Positions 43,549 through 52,942 of a stretch of 64,000 bases of DNA are shown piece by piece; within the stretch, counting starts at the first letter, position 1; each line of letters opens with the position of its first letter. Position numbers and translations under genes: made by a program. The stretch comes from Hirsutella rhossiliensis (lineage: Eukaryota; Ascomycota; Sordariomycetes; Hypocreales; Ophiocordycipitaceae): contig NW_025408680.1 in the NCBI RefSeq assembly GCF_020360975.1, positions 1,736,001 to 1,800,000 of the forward strand. Reading direction: 5' to 3'. Below the pieces are notes generated by a model. That model was not told the origin of the DNA. It saw only the letters and a list, made by a program, of their open reading frames with translations, and searched no databases.

Positions 43549-44238
43549 TGTTCGGTTCATGAGTTACATGAATAGAGCGTTAAGGGCACAGCACTGTTAG
43601 AAAGGGTAATGGAGATGATTCTTAAGGAGACGAATAAGTCGGAGGAATTTCCTGCGCTGCTTCCTCCCCGTCTGCCTTTTGTTGATGTTCGCAACCAACA
43701 GCCCCGACGAGCAACGGAGCAACGACATCTTTTGCTCATGTCTTTGACCTTTCTTGTTTGATTTATGTCCACCAGAGAGCTCGTGGTGTCGTCACGGCCA
43801 CGTTCATTTTGACTGCAGACCCGGGCAAGTTGTCCTCGCAGGTCCATAGCGTTCCGACCTCCTGGTCAAGGTTAGCTTAGACGCATGCAAGCCAAAGTGC
43901 TTGAACCAGGTTATATACACTGCTAGATGGCTTCATATCCAGCGGCCAGCCGCATTGACCAGTTGAAGACATGCCGTTCCACACACCCTACTCTGACCAG
44001 GGCCGTTTGAATGTGGAGGAAGCTTACCCGCCTCATATATGTAAGTTATCATATCAACTATAGCCCCTCTTCAAGGCAATGACGGTGTAAACTTACTATG
44101 CACGAAGCACCCATTACCACCTCACTCTAGGCATGTCTGCAGTCTGCCCATTTGCCAAACGACTAGACAACATCCTGAGGCTCTCTTCATCCAAGCGTTA
44201 CTTTCCAAGTACCAACATTTGCTGTTACGACTTAAAAT
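43549..44238. other. Intergenic
   Basis: No gene is supported. Open frames here are short and on the minus strand (43,557-43,847), with no motif. Confidence 0.4.
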
Positions 44239-44247
44239 TATATAAAG
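44239..44247 (+). promoter_or_regulatory. TATA box of the split membrane-protein gene
   Basis: TATATAAAG lies about 100 bp upstream of the ATG at 44,342, in a pyrimidine-rich leader ending GCCACATTTCGAC. Position and match to the consensus support a host promoter. Confidence 0.55.
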
Positions 44248-44341
44248 CACGTCTTGTTCCGAGCAAGCCCGGTGCTCATTTTCTCATTACTCTAAGTCCG
44301 AATCACGCTCTCTCCACCGTTCAAGGTTGCCACATTTCGAC

Positions 44342-44607
44342 ATGCAGGACGAGATTACCGTCAGGGAGATCACCGAGGCCGGTGTCGTGTTTGCCGTGAC
44401 CACGGTCTTTCTGGCGCCTTATCTGTACTGGATGATCAAAGTCAAGCCACGAGAAGCTTCGTGTAGTCGGACTTGGGCATTGATTTCCACGACCTGTCTC
44501 TTTTTGGTTACCGGACTGGTATTCGCCGCTTTTTTCAGCAGTGCAAGAAATGCATTCCTACCAAGCGTCTTTGCCTACCCCTTTTTCACAGCTTGGAGAG
44601 GGGTCAC
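44342..44607 (+). pseudogene. Membrane-protein gene, 5' piece
   Basis: ATG 44,342 opens 88 codons with two hydrophobic segments (VVFAVTTVFLAPYLYWMI, residues 13-31; LISTTCLFLVTGLVFAAFF, about 50-68) and stops being host sequence at GTC AC (44,603-44,607), where an inverted Copia LTR begins. The open frame continues into the LTR (VDRLFTAVRLFELV...), which is not part of the protein. The next host piece is in inverse orientation at 44,808-45,187 and continues this frame exactly after the shared GTCAC. No family is recognised; it looks like a small multi-pass integral membrane protein. Confidence 0.7.
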
Positions 44608-44807
44608 TGTGGACAGGCTCTTCACTGCAGTGAGGTTATTCGAACTGGTTCAATTGGTTATATCTTGTGTAACTAGGGAAACGTGTCCCATACAAACTGT
44701 GTGCAAAGACCTTCCTCCCTGTGTCTCACCTCTTACTCGCACGTGACTAGCGCGGTCGATTAGTTATACGTGCGCGATCGGTGCCTAGTGCACAGGTGGA
44801 TCCAACA
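44608..44807 (-). repeat. Solitary Copia LTR, inverted
   Basis: A 200-bp LTR (TGTTGGATCC...GTCCACA on the minus strand) is nearly identical to the LTRs at 45,193-45,391 and 51,086-51,285 but oppositely oriented. The left flank is GTCAC, the right flank GCATC, so it lacks a matching duplication of its own. GTCAC is the reverse complement of the GTGAC just left of the direct LTR at 45,193. Confidence 0.85.
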
Positions 44808-45187
44808 GCATCCCCTGATTTGATGTCGGCTGCTCTGGCTGAGGCTGGTTACAGCGCAGGCCAAAGCGACAGAAACACCGTGTTTTCCTCCATATCGCAA
44901 TAGTCATGAAAACGGTAGTCAAGTGTGACACGATTGGAGCGGCCCACCAGTATTCGACGCCACATCGCCTGAATTGCCAGACGGCCGCCCCAACGAAGGC
45001 CAGGTGAAAGACTAATACTAGCCCAAAAATTATGATTCTCGCCTTAATGGAGGGATTAGGTTCGATGGCGCAAGAAAAGAAGGCGTGTATCAAAGGGTCG
45101 ACAATTTGAATAAGCTGTAAACCATGAGTATATCAGGGTAGACGGGTCTGAATGGGCTGTACCTCGATGATGTCGACGCATAATATG
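44808..45187 (-). pseudogene. Membrane-protein gene, middle piece (inverted)
   Basis: Read on the minus strand, this piece starts next to the 5-bp duplication at 45,188-45,192 and gives ILCVDIIE, then a 48-bp intron (45,115-45,162; GTACAG...TTTACAG), then LIQIVDPLIHAFFSCAIEP and two or three hydrophobic segments (IIIFGLVLVFHLAFVGAAVW, IVSHLTTVFMTIAIW), ending QPTSNQGM at 44,808. The phase matches the 5' piece at GTC AC|C. Without the intron a TGA would stop the frame. The piece lies between an inverted and a direct Copia LTR, as expected for a segment inverted by LTR-LTR recombination. Confidence 0.7.
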
Positions 45188-45192
45188 GTGAC
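45188..45192 (+). repeat. 5-bp target-site duplication (GTGAC)
   Basis: GTGAC directly precedes the 5' LTR of the Copia element. Its reverse complement GTCAC flanks the inverted LTR at 44,603-44,607. Taken together they are the two ends of one insertion, now in opposite orientation. Confidence 0.65.
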
Positions 45193-45391
45193 TGTTGGAT
45201 CCACCTGTGCACTAGGCACCGATCGCGCACGTATAACTAATCGACCGCGCTAGTCACGTGCGAGTAAGAGGTGAGACACAGGGAGGAAGGTCTTTGCACA
45301 CAGTTTGTATGGGACACGTTTCCTAGTTACACAAGATATAACCAATTGAACCAGTTCGAATAACCTCACTGCAGTGAAGAGCCTGTCCACA
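45193..45391 (+). repeat. 5' LTR of the Copia element
   Basis: TGTTGGATCCACC...GCCTGTCCACA, 199 bp. It differs from the 3' LTR by one missing C in TTTCC(C)TAG near 45,322. Internal sequence starts CTGATCAGTG. Confidence 0.9.
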
Positions 45392-45658
45392 CTGATCAGT
45401 GTCGCCCGGCAAAGGTGACACAGAACAGCAAGACGGAAGAGAGCTAACCTATCGTCACGCTCTGCAAAGCGAGCTCCTGACGGTAGGATAGTTGCTACAA
45501 CGCGCGGATTGCTACGAAGACTCTGCATCAGAGCCCACTCTAGTTATCCAACCGTGCCTAAGCTTTGCTGTCATCAGCGACCCTTAGGCGTGCCCTATCG
45601 CACATTGATAACCTCATTGACACCCTGTGCCCTGTTTCTCAGCACACAGCCTGTCAAT

Positions 45659-47190
45659 ATGTCTGACAATTCATCTGCCGCACTAGCCCCGGCAACAGCC
45701 CAGGATACCCCGGCCAACGTGTCTCTCGAAGACAGGCAACTCGTTGAACGGAACCTGACGATCGTGGAGCTCCCTTCACTCCCGATCAGGCATTTCGACG
45801 CGGATTTCCTCAACGAACCTATCACCCAGAGCTCCTCCTTGTCCACCGCAACAGCTTCTTCTTAGGCTGTGTGGCAACATACACGGTGGATAAACGTAAC
45901 CACGGAATTGCCCTGCTTGGGGATCTGTATAACGACTTCACGGGATGGAGCTATGATGACTTCGAACTAATCAACCCACGCCTTAGATCAAGACTCCGGA
46001 CGCTTCTCAGAATTAGGGGGATCTATATGGGCAAGGCCAACTCTAGCATCTCTCGAGCTTTATGTGGCCTTCTAACAAGTAACGAACTTCCTGAATGGGA
46101 TGAGAACGAGTTGCTTGGTCAAGAGGTTGCTGAAAACACCGTGGCATATAAGGTGAAACAGAAGCTGCTCCAAGGAACTGTTAAAGCGGCTATATCGTCA
46201 CCGGCACCGGTAGTAATCCAGCAGCCAACTATTACCCGACCGGCGGAACCGGAATCCTCAGATCATTGAGACCCATCAACCCGCTCAGCAAGAGCCTCAG
46301 CATCAATGGCGCGAATCCCTCGGTATCAGCAGACGCTCCCGTACGGACTACCAACTTCCGAGATGCATACACGAGCATTCCACCTGTTCGATTCGAGAAC
46401 GAGGAAGTTGAGGCCGATCTCACGATTAGATTCATTAAGATATGGGACAAGAAACTAGCCTATACCGGCGAACCATACGATATCTTCGATGACAAGATCC
46501 GGAAATTCATGAGCGTGTGCCGTCAAGCAAACATTCCTCCGTCTAAATTCCATGGTGTTTTCCTTCGATTCTGGCCAAGGAAGCTCAGTCCTTCTTTCTA
46601 CACGAAATCAGCACTGATTTAACCTTCGCTGAGATGTATCAGAAGATGAAAGAGCACTTTGACACCGAAATCAACCAGAAGATGTATCATACCCACTGGA
46701 GCACCCTCACCTTCAGCCGACTTCGGGCTGAGATGCCCGGTAAGTCATCTGACGAGGTCCTCCAGGCCCTTCTTACGAAATTGCGGCTCTGTAGGAGAGC
46801 ACTCGGGGATAAGTCTGGCGGCGAAGGTGGCCTGATCGATGCAACGCTCAGGGCGTGCCGTGGTGTGCCTGAATTCCGACTCGCGATATACTCTCCGCAC
46901 CTACATTTGAGGGATTGGCATCACAGCTTCGATCATCGCTATCTGCCATGCAAGATGAACGATCTGAACAACCCAGTGGCCAATATCCCCAAGACCTGGA
47001 TAGAGGACATGATCAGCACTTCGTGGATCGCAAATTTCAGCGAAATTCCGGCGGAACAAGAGGTCAATCACAAAGGCGTCAGCCAAATTGGAAGAAGAAA
47101 TGCTACGTTTGCGGCAAGGAAGGTTGTTTCTCAACGAGACATCCTGAAAACGAGAGAAAAGCAGCCAAAGAGAAGTATCTACGAGAGAGA
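45659..47190 (+). pseudogene. Copia gag
   Basis: ATG 45,659 starts MSDNSSAALAPATAQDTPAN. The frame shifts near 45,855 to FLGCVATYTVDKRNHGIALL, near 46,270 again, and near 46,560 to MYQKMKEHFDTEINQKMYHT. Core gag blocks WDKKLAYTGEPYDIFDDKIR and LRLCRRALGDKSGG are visible. A zinc knuckle KCYVCGKEGCFSTRHPENER (about 47,098-47,160) has the C-x2-C-x4-C-x4-H order common in fungal copia elements. It is broken by at least four shifts. Confidence 0.8.
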
Positions 47191-47399
47191 GCTTCCACGG
47201 TCAATCTCGTTCGTATGCTATGTTCTTGGCTGACTATGAAGGGGAATCACAGGATCAGGATGACTCGAGCACCGAGGAATCCGATGATTCTGACTCCTCT
47301 GACCCTTATGAATCGTTCTACGCTGCTGCGACCTTTCTGTCCAACGAAGCTTTCCATCATCGGATCTCTCAGTAGGCATCAAGTTATTCAACAGTGACG

Positions 47400-50300
47400 A
47401 ACCCACACAATTCATACTAGATCGTTACTCTCAAGACTCGTTCCAAGGAATCATGCCGGACACAGGTGCGGCATGCATATCGACGGAGGAATCGAACAAC
47501 TGCGTGCTCTCCAACGAGAGATGCCCCCAGTCCAATTCCGTGATGATCGCAAGCCCGAACCAGTTAGATTTGGTGCAGGAAGATTGGAAACACCACTTGG
47601 CGTGATCACCTTGAACACACCAGTGGGAGAGGTTGATTTTCATATAGTCAACGTGCCAACGCCATTCCTCCTATGCCTAGCTGATATGGATCGGCTCGGC
47701 GTATATTTAAATAACGTCACGAACGAGCTCGTTGGCAATGGTGTGAGCGTTCCAGTGATTCGAAGATGGGGTCACGCGTGGTTCTTCTTGCGGAAACAAG
47801 AGGCATCAGTGGCATATCTCACGGAGGCTGAATTGCGGCGCCTCCACACGCGTTTTGGTCATCCATCCGTGTATCGGCTGCACAAGCTGCTGAATTCGGC
47901 TGGCCATGATGTGGAAATCGAAGCTCTGGAAATGATCAAGAAGTTCTGCCACTACTGTCAGATGAAATCCGACCCGCCACGAAGGTTCAAGTTCAGCTTG
48001 AAGGATGATTGTGACTTCAATTACGAAGTCATCGTTGATGTCATGACATTGGGTGGCAGACCAGTCCTCCATGTTGTTGATCAAGCCACTGCCTATCAGG
48101 CAGGAGATTCCTATCCAACATGACGGCCAAGGAAACGTGGCTCGCGTTGAAACAATGTTGGATGGATACATACCTTGGACCACCCGATGTGATCACTCAT
48201 GACGCAGGCACGAATTTCGCTGCTGCCGAGTTCCAAGCAGAAGCGAAATTGATGGGAATAACGTGTCATCAGGTGCCTGTGGAAGCACATTGGGCTGTTG
48301 GGAAGGTTGAGAAGTATCATGTGCCCGTCCGAAGAGCATATGATATATTAAAGGCAGAGCTGAAGGATACCGTGAGCCCTGATCAAGTCCTTCAAATGGC
48401 TTTCAAGGCTGTCAACGACACAGCCGGTCCGGATGGCCTCGTTCCAACCCTCCTCGTCTTCGGTGCTCTGCCTCGAATGACGATGGATTCGCCGCCTACA
48501 CCTTCCGCAATGGCAAGAGCTAAGGCGGTGTGGCGAACGATGTCAGAGCTGAGGAAGATCAACGCCCAGAGGAAGGTTCAGACCGCGTTAAATACGCGTA
48601 ATGGGCCTGATACAGCGTTGCGCCTGCCCCTATCCCTGGCGCTAGGAAGCGAAGTTCGCGTATTTCGCGAGAAGCACGGATGGCAAGGCCCATATAAAGT
48701 GCTCGAGGTGACGGATACGGAAATCGCAGTTGACCTGGACAACGGACCAGCGAAATTTCGCAGTACATGCGTCCAACCGTACTATCGTCACCCGGAATCG
48801 CTCCTTCCTCAGTTGCAACCCGACCCTAGCCCTAGCCGCACAGACCCATCAACACAACAATCACTCCTTCCTCAACACAATCCGATCAACAACATCCTCT
48901 TCAAAACCCTCTTCCCTTCCACCCACAACTCAACAACCTCTTCCTCTTCCTACCACAGAAGACCAACCCAAACCTTTCGAATACCCTGAGCCAAAGAGGC
49001 CGCGCAGGCGTGGCCGACCTAGGAAGGATGCTGCACAAAATGGCACATCAGAATCCACTATTGTTTGCTCACCCGTTCAATTTATCGTTCATCATGAAGC
49101 TAATGCGTTTCTTGTTCGAAAAGAAATGGAACATCTCGGCCTAGCCAAGCGGCTACGAGCTGAAGGAAAGATCACAAGCACCGGTTTCCCATTTGAAGCT
49201 TCCGACACACTCGAGCTCACGAACCTCCTCGCCGCTGGGGTCATTGTACCCGAAGAATTCGATGCGAATAAACATGGTGGATATCGTGTCTTCAAATCAC
49301 GAATGGTCAGAGAGGTTAAGGGAAGAAATACTGCAACGCCATACGAGAAATCACGCCTCGTTGTGCAAGGATACAATGATGATGGGAAACGTGGGATCCT
49401 CACACAAGCCCCTACCATCAGCCGGCCCGCACAACGCGTGGCCTTGGCCTTAGCACCGTTTCTCTGCACACGGGATATGTTCATCATGATCAGAGACATC
49501 ACGATGGCATACACACAATCCCAGACCAAGCTGGCCCGTGTCATCCTTGCAGCCCTTCCTCAAGAACTCAAAGAAGATATCCAGAGGGAACAATCCTGCG
49601 AATCGTGAAGCCGCTATATGGCATCGCAGAGGCAGGAGCCCACTGGTTCAACACATATCACGACCATCACTGCCGCAAGCTTAATATGGAAACCTCTTCG
49701 TTTGACCCGTGCCTTCTGATCACGGCAAACAACATCGCCGACAAGGACCTGTTTGGCATCGCGGCCTTGCAAACGGATGACACATTCATTGTTGGCACAG
49801 ATGCATTTCTCAAGATCGAGGAGAAAGAACTCTGCTTTAAGGCCAAGCCAAAGAGATTCTCCAAGAAGGTTCCATCTGCGACTTTAACGGCAGCCGCCTG
49901 ACCATACAAAATGGCTGTGTCATCGTCAGGCAGAAGGGCAAGCCCAAACCTCGAGGAGATCAATCTTCAGGCATCAAGTAGGCATCAGGATTATGCTGCT
50001 CAACGCGCCCGGGGCATATATCGCTTCGATTTGCCAACCCGAAGCAACATACGATTGTTCCGTTGCGGCACAAGCCCAAGAGCCCGTTAATACCGACTTC
50101 AAGGCTTTGAACAAGCGGATTGAATGGCAGATCAACAATCCCGACCGTGGCCTATGTTACATACCCATCGATCTCGAGAGCGCGAAGATCTTTGTGTTCA
50201 CCGATGGATCATTCGCCAACAATAAGGATTTAAGCTCTCAAATCGGCTTTGTGATTATCATCGCCAATGAGACCGCGCAATCAACCGATTCATTTTCCAT

Positions 50301-50748
50301 CCGCGGAAACATTCTTCATTGGAGCTCAACTAAATGCAAGCGCGTTACTCGAAGCGTTCTTGCATCAGAGATCTATGGATTGACATCGGGCTTCGATCTC
50401 GCATTTGTGATCAAGCAAACGGTCAATACGATCGCACAACGCCTTGATCTGAAGCAAATCCCGCTCGTCATTTGCACAGATTCATATAGCCTCTATGAGT
50501 GCCTCGTCAAACTTGGCACCACAACAGAGAAGCGACTCATGATAGATATCATGGCGCTGAGGCAGGCATATGAATCAAGGGATATTGCGGAAATCCGTTG
50601 GGTCAACGGCGCAGATAACCCTGCCGATGCTATGACGAAGGCATCACCAAACAGCGCCCTCACGCAGTTTATTAGCGACAATCAGCTAAACGTGAGGGTG
50701 GAAGGATTCGTTCATCGCAATAACACAACAATTCTCGACGAGATTTAA
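47400..50748 (+). pseudogene. Copia pol: protease, integrase, RT, RNase H
   Basis: Protease active site MPDTGAACIS is near 47,453. The gag-pre-integrase and HHCC region HTRFGHPSVYRLHKLL...FCHYCQM spans 47,840-47,970; the integrase core has DVMTLGG, HDAGTNF and EAHWAVGKVEKYH, with a one-base loss near 48,108 and clean frame after 48,120. RT (49,060-49,900) has ITMAYTQSQTKLARVILAAL, KPLYGIAEAGAHWFN and LQTDDTFIV, where TDD replaces the usual YVDD. RNase H (49,993-50,748) has FVFTDGSFANN, ASEIYGL, CTDSYSLYECL and WVNGADNPADAMTK, ending at TAA 50,746. Frame breaks near 47,460, 48,108, 48,990, 49,600 and 49,900 make it non-functional as written. Confidence 0.85.
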
Positions 50749-51085
50749 TCGGTTTTTTTCGTTCCCTTCTTCTGCTTTACCGTCGTTCTTTTATTCCATT
50801 CACATTAACGAGGAGATCCTCGTGTCCATATTCCAACGTGGGACCGATGGAATCAGCTAGCGCATCCGGCGCTCGAAATGCGGCCCATGATGGCGTGTGG
50901 CAGAACACACCCAGTGTGGGGAGGAGAGCTACAGTCAGAGCACACTATCCAACATAGTGATGCATCGTGGTAGGAGTTTGTTGGTGTTCTTGTTCGTGTT
51001 TTCCTATCTCATCTTAATTCGCTGTGTTTGGTGTGTTTTGGTGGATTGATTAGTGCGCGATCATCGATTTAGAAAGAGGTTCCAG

Positions 51086-51285
51086 TGTTGGATCCACCTG
51101 TGCACTAGGCACCGATCGCGCACGTATAACTAATCGACCGCGCTAGTCACGTGCGAGTAAGAGGTGAGACACAGGGAGGAAGGTCTTTGCACACAGTTTG
51201 TATGGGACACGTTTCCCTAGTTACACAAGATATAACCAATTGAACCAGTTCGAATAACCTCACTGCAGTGAAGAGCCTGTCCACA
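51086..51285 (+). repeat. 3' LTR of the Copia element
   Basis: 200 bp, TGTTGG...CCACA, preceded by the purine tract. Flanked on the right by GTTATGGCACTT, which continues the host membrane-protein frame. Confidence 0.9.
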
Positions 51286-51470
51286 GTTATGGCACTTGGT
51301 CTGTGTGTGACAATATCATTCATCCAGGTCGCTTGATGGTTTCCCTCGCCCAAACCCTGTGGGCGTCCATTCTACCCGTCTCTCCAGTTGGTGTTCTTGT
51401 CCAACCCGACGACGACAAGGATGAGGCGGCAGGGGCGCTATTGTCTTCCAGCCCATTTCGCCACGGTTGA
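51286..51470 (+). pseudogene. Membrane-protein gene, probable 3' piece
   Basis: Joined to the end of the inverted middle piece (…GGG ATG C|GT TAT GGC), the frame stays open for about 61 codons: RYGTWSVCDNIIHPGRLM, VSLAQTLWASILPVSP, ending SSSPFRHG at TGA 51,468-51,470. The evidence is frame continuity only; no membrane segment and no family motif is seen. It could be untranslated sequence that happens to be open. Confidence 0.45.
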
Positions 51471-51599
51471 TCACGGCTTAAGGTTACTTCTCAGGAGAAG
51501 AATTATACAGGGAAACTCCATATTGAGCTGAGCTCCGGCGAGAGCAAGAAAAGACCGCGGGGTTGGCGCGCATTTCATGTCCATTATATTGAAGCGAGG

Positions 51600-51950
51600 G
51601 TTAGCGCGACGCGTGGCCAATGAGAGTACGGTTTCCAAGGCACGGATTCTGCAGCACTTCTTCCCTTGCTGCAGAGATGCCTGGCTCACCCAGCCGCGCG
51701 ACGCACACCAGTGGGGCTCACCCGGCTCACCCGCGGTCGCGCGATTGGCCGGAGCGGGGGAGCCAGCTGCGCATTTTCCTCCGGGTCCCCTCGTGGCGGC
51801 GTAGTAGTAGTAGGATTTATTTCGCCCGGAGGGAGGTCCCTATAAGGCCTTTACACTGTCTAGAGTACAGTTCAACACGTTTGTTCCTTGACTCCCCAAG
51901 CCCCACAGATCATCTTACGCTGCGCCAACCATTCCACTGTTCGCTCCATG
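51600..51950 (+). promoter_or_regulatory. Promoter-like region without a clear gene
   Basis: There are GGCCAATGAG and GATTGGCC (CCAAT boxes in both orientations, about 51,612 and 51,743), then CCCTATAAGGCC (TATA-like, 51,841) and a CT-rich leader before ATG 51,948. That ATG opens only 31 codons (MTDLLEGQFLQVFSILFP...). It may be the remains of a host promoter and first exon. Confidence 0.35.
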
Positions 51951-52139
51951 ACAGACCTGCTTGAAGGTCAATTTCTCCAAGTGTTCAGCATCCTATTCCC
52001 AGCAACTGAAGCGCGATGTGTCGAAGTTGAAGCATGGTTGTGTTAGTCACTGATGGTGGTTGGTACGCCGATTGTGTTTTCTCATGACGCTGTTCCTGTT
52101 GACGGGCGGGAACCCGGGTGTGCCCTGTTTCACCAGGGG

Positions 52140-52214
52140 TGCCTCCAGCCGGCTTCGAACCGACCCCTCTGCGACGCAGAGGCTCCAGACGTGTCACCAC
52201 TACGCCATGGAGGC
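52140..52214 (-). tRNA. tRNA-like sequence, probably a pseudogene or SINE head
   Basis: On the minus strand a 7-bp acceptor pair (GCCTCCA with TGGAGGC) and a 5-bp T arm around TTCGAAG are complete. An A box TGGCGTAGTGG and B box GGTTCGAAGCC are present. The anticodon arm does not fold cleanly: CCTCT-GCGTCGC-AGAGG would give anticodon GTC but with C33, an oversized D region and a one-base variable loop. No T run follows to end Pol III transcription. Confidence 0.4.
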
Positions 52215-52688
52215 TCGTGGCGGCGTGTAAGACCGGCGGGTCACGGGATCCGGCAGATCACCGGTAAATCCCTTAGCATCTTGAACCCTAAAAAGCAAAA
52301 AAATTGGTCACCTCCCTCTAGACGCCACTAGTGTCTATAAAACAGTCTCCTAATCGTCTATATCGCTCACTGCTCGGCGCCCATGCTCGCAATCTTTTCT
52401 TTCCTCTTTTCCCTTTAGACAGATAGCTAAAAGGGCATCTACAGTTGCCTATGGCCCTAAGGCTATTACGCGATACCTACCTAGAGCTTCATCGCCACCT
52501 ACCTAATATATAAACGCGCATGTGTTAGGTGTTACAAGTGCTTATGTTAGGCTCATTCTATCATTTCACAAGGCAACCCTTGCTTCTCAAGCTCTTAAGC
52601 TTGTTCCGAAAAGGCATTGGCGGGCCTTATAGAGGACCGGTCTCCTGTGTAGGTATTCACCGGCATTTCTGCCTCTATCCCGGGTGGC
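52215..52688. other. Intergenic left of the hAT element
   Basis: No gene is seen. GTCTATAAAACAG near 52,333 is TATA-like, but no long frame follows. Confidence 0.35.
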
Positions 52689-52942
52689 CTTTTGAGCAGG
52701 GTGGTTTTCCATACCCAAGTATGGAAATACCCTTTCCATACTATGGCATGGACAGGGTATGGATATGGATCCATAGTATTTCAATACTCAGTCGATAATT
52801 GGCCAAATTGCGCCACTGACCGGGACCCCTACAGCGCCATCGTCCAGGGTCTGAGGGCCTTGAACACCGCTAATTCCACACAAACACAAATCGCTTTCCC
52901 ACCATTTTGCACCAACGCGTCGGACGAGTCAGTTGTCGAACT

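Larger units (their letters stand above)
45193..51285 (+). mobile_element. Ty1/copia LTR retrotransposon
   Basis: This is a complete 6.1-kb structure: 5' LTR, gag, protease, integrase, RT and RNase H in copia order, a purine tract (AGAAAGAGG) and 3' LTR. The LTRs start TG and end CA and differ by one base in length (199 and 200 bp), which indicates a recent insertion or LTR conversion, yet the internal ORF is broken by many one-base shifts. The left flank is GTGAC, the right flank GTTAT. Confidence 0.9.

Noticed and set aside
43557..43847. Minus-strand 96-residue frame
   Set aside because: No motif, no promoter signal and unusual composition; likely chance.
44608..44746. Repeated peptide VDRLFTAVRLFELVQLV found in three places
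   Set aside because: It is translation of the antisense strand of the Copia LTR, not a protein family.
51147..51353. Minus-strand 68-residue frame at the 3' LTR
   Set aside because: It is antisense LTR sequence plus flank, and starts in the host gene piece on the opposite strand.
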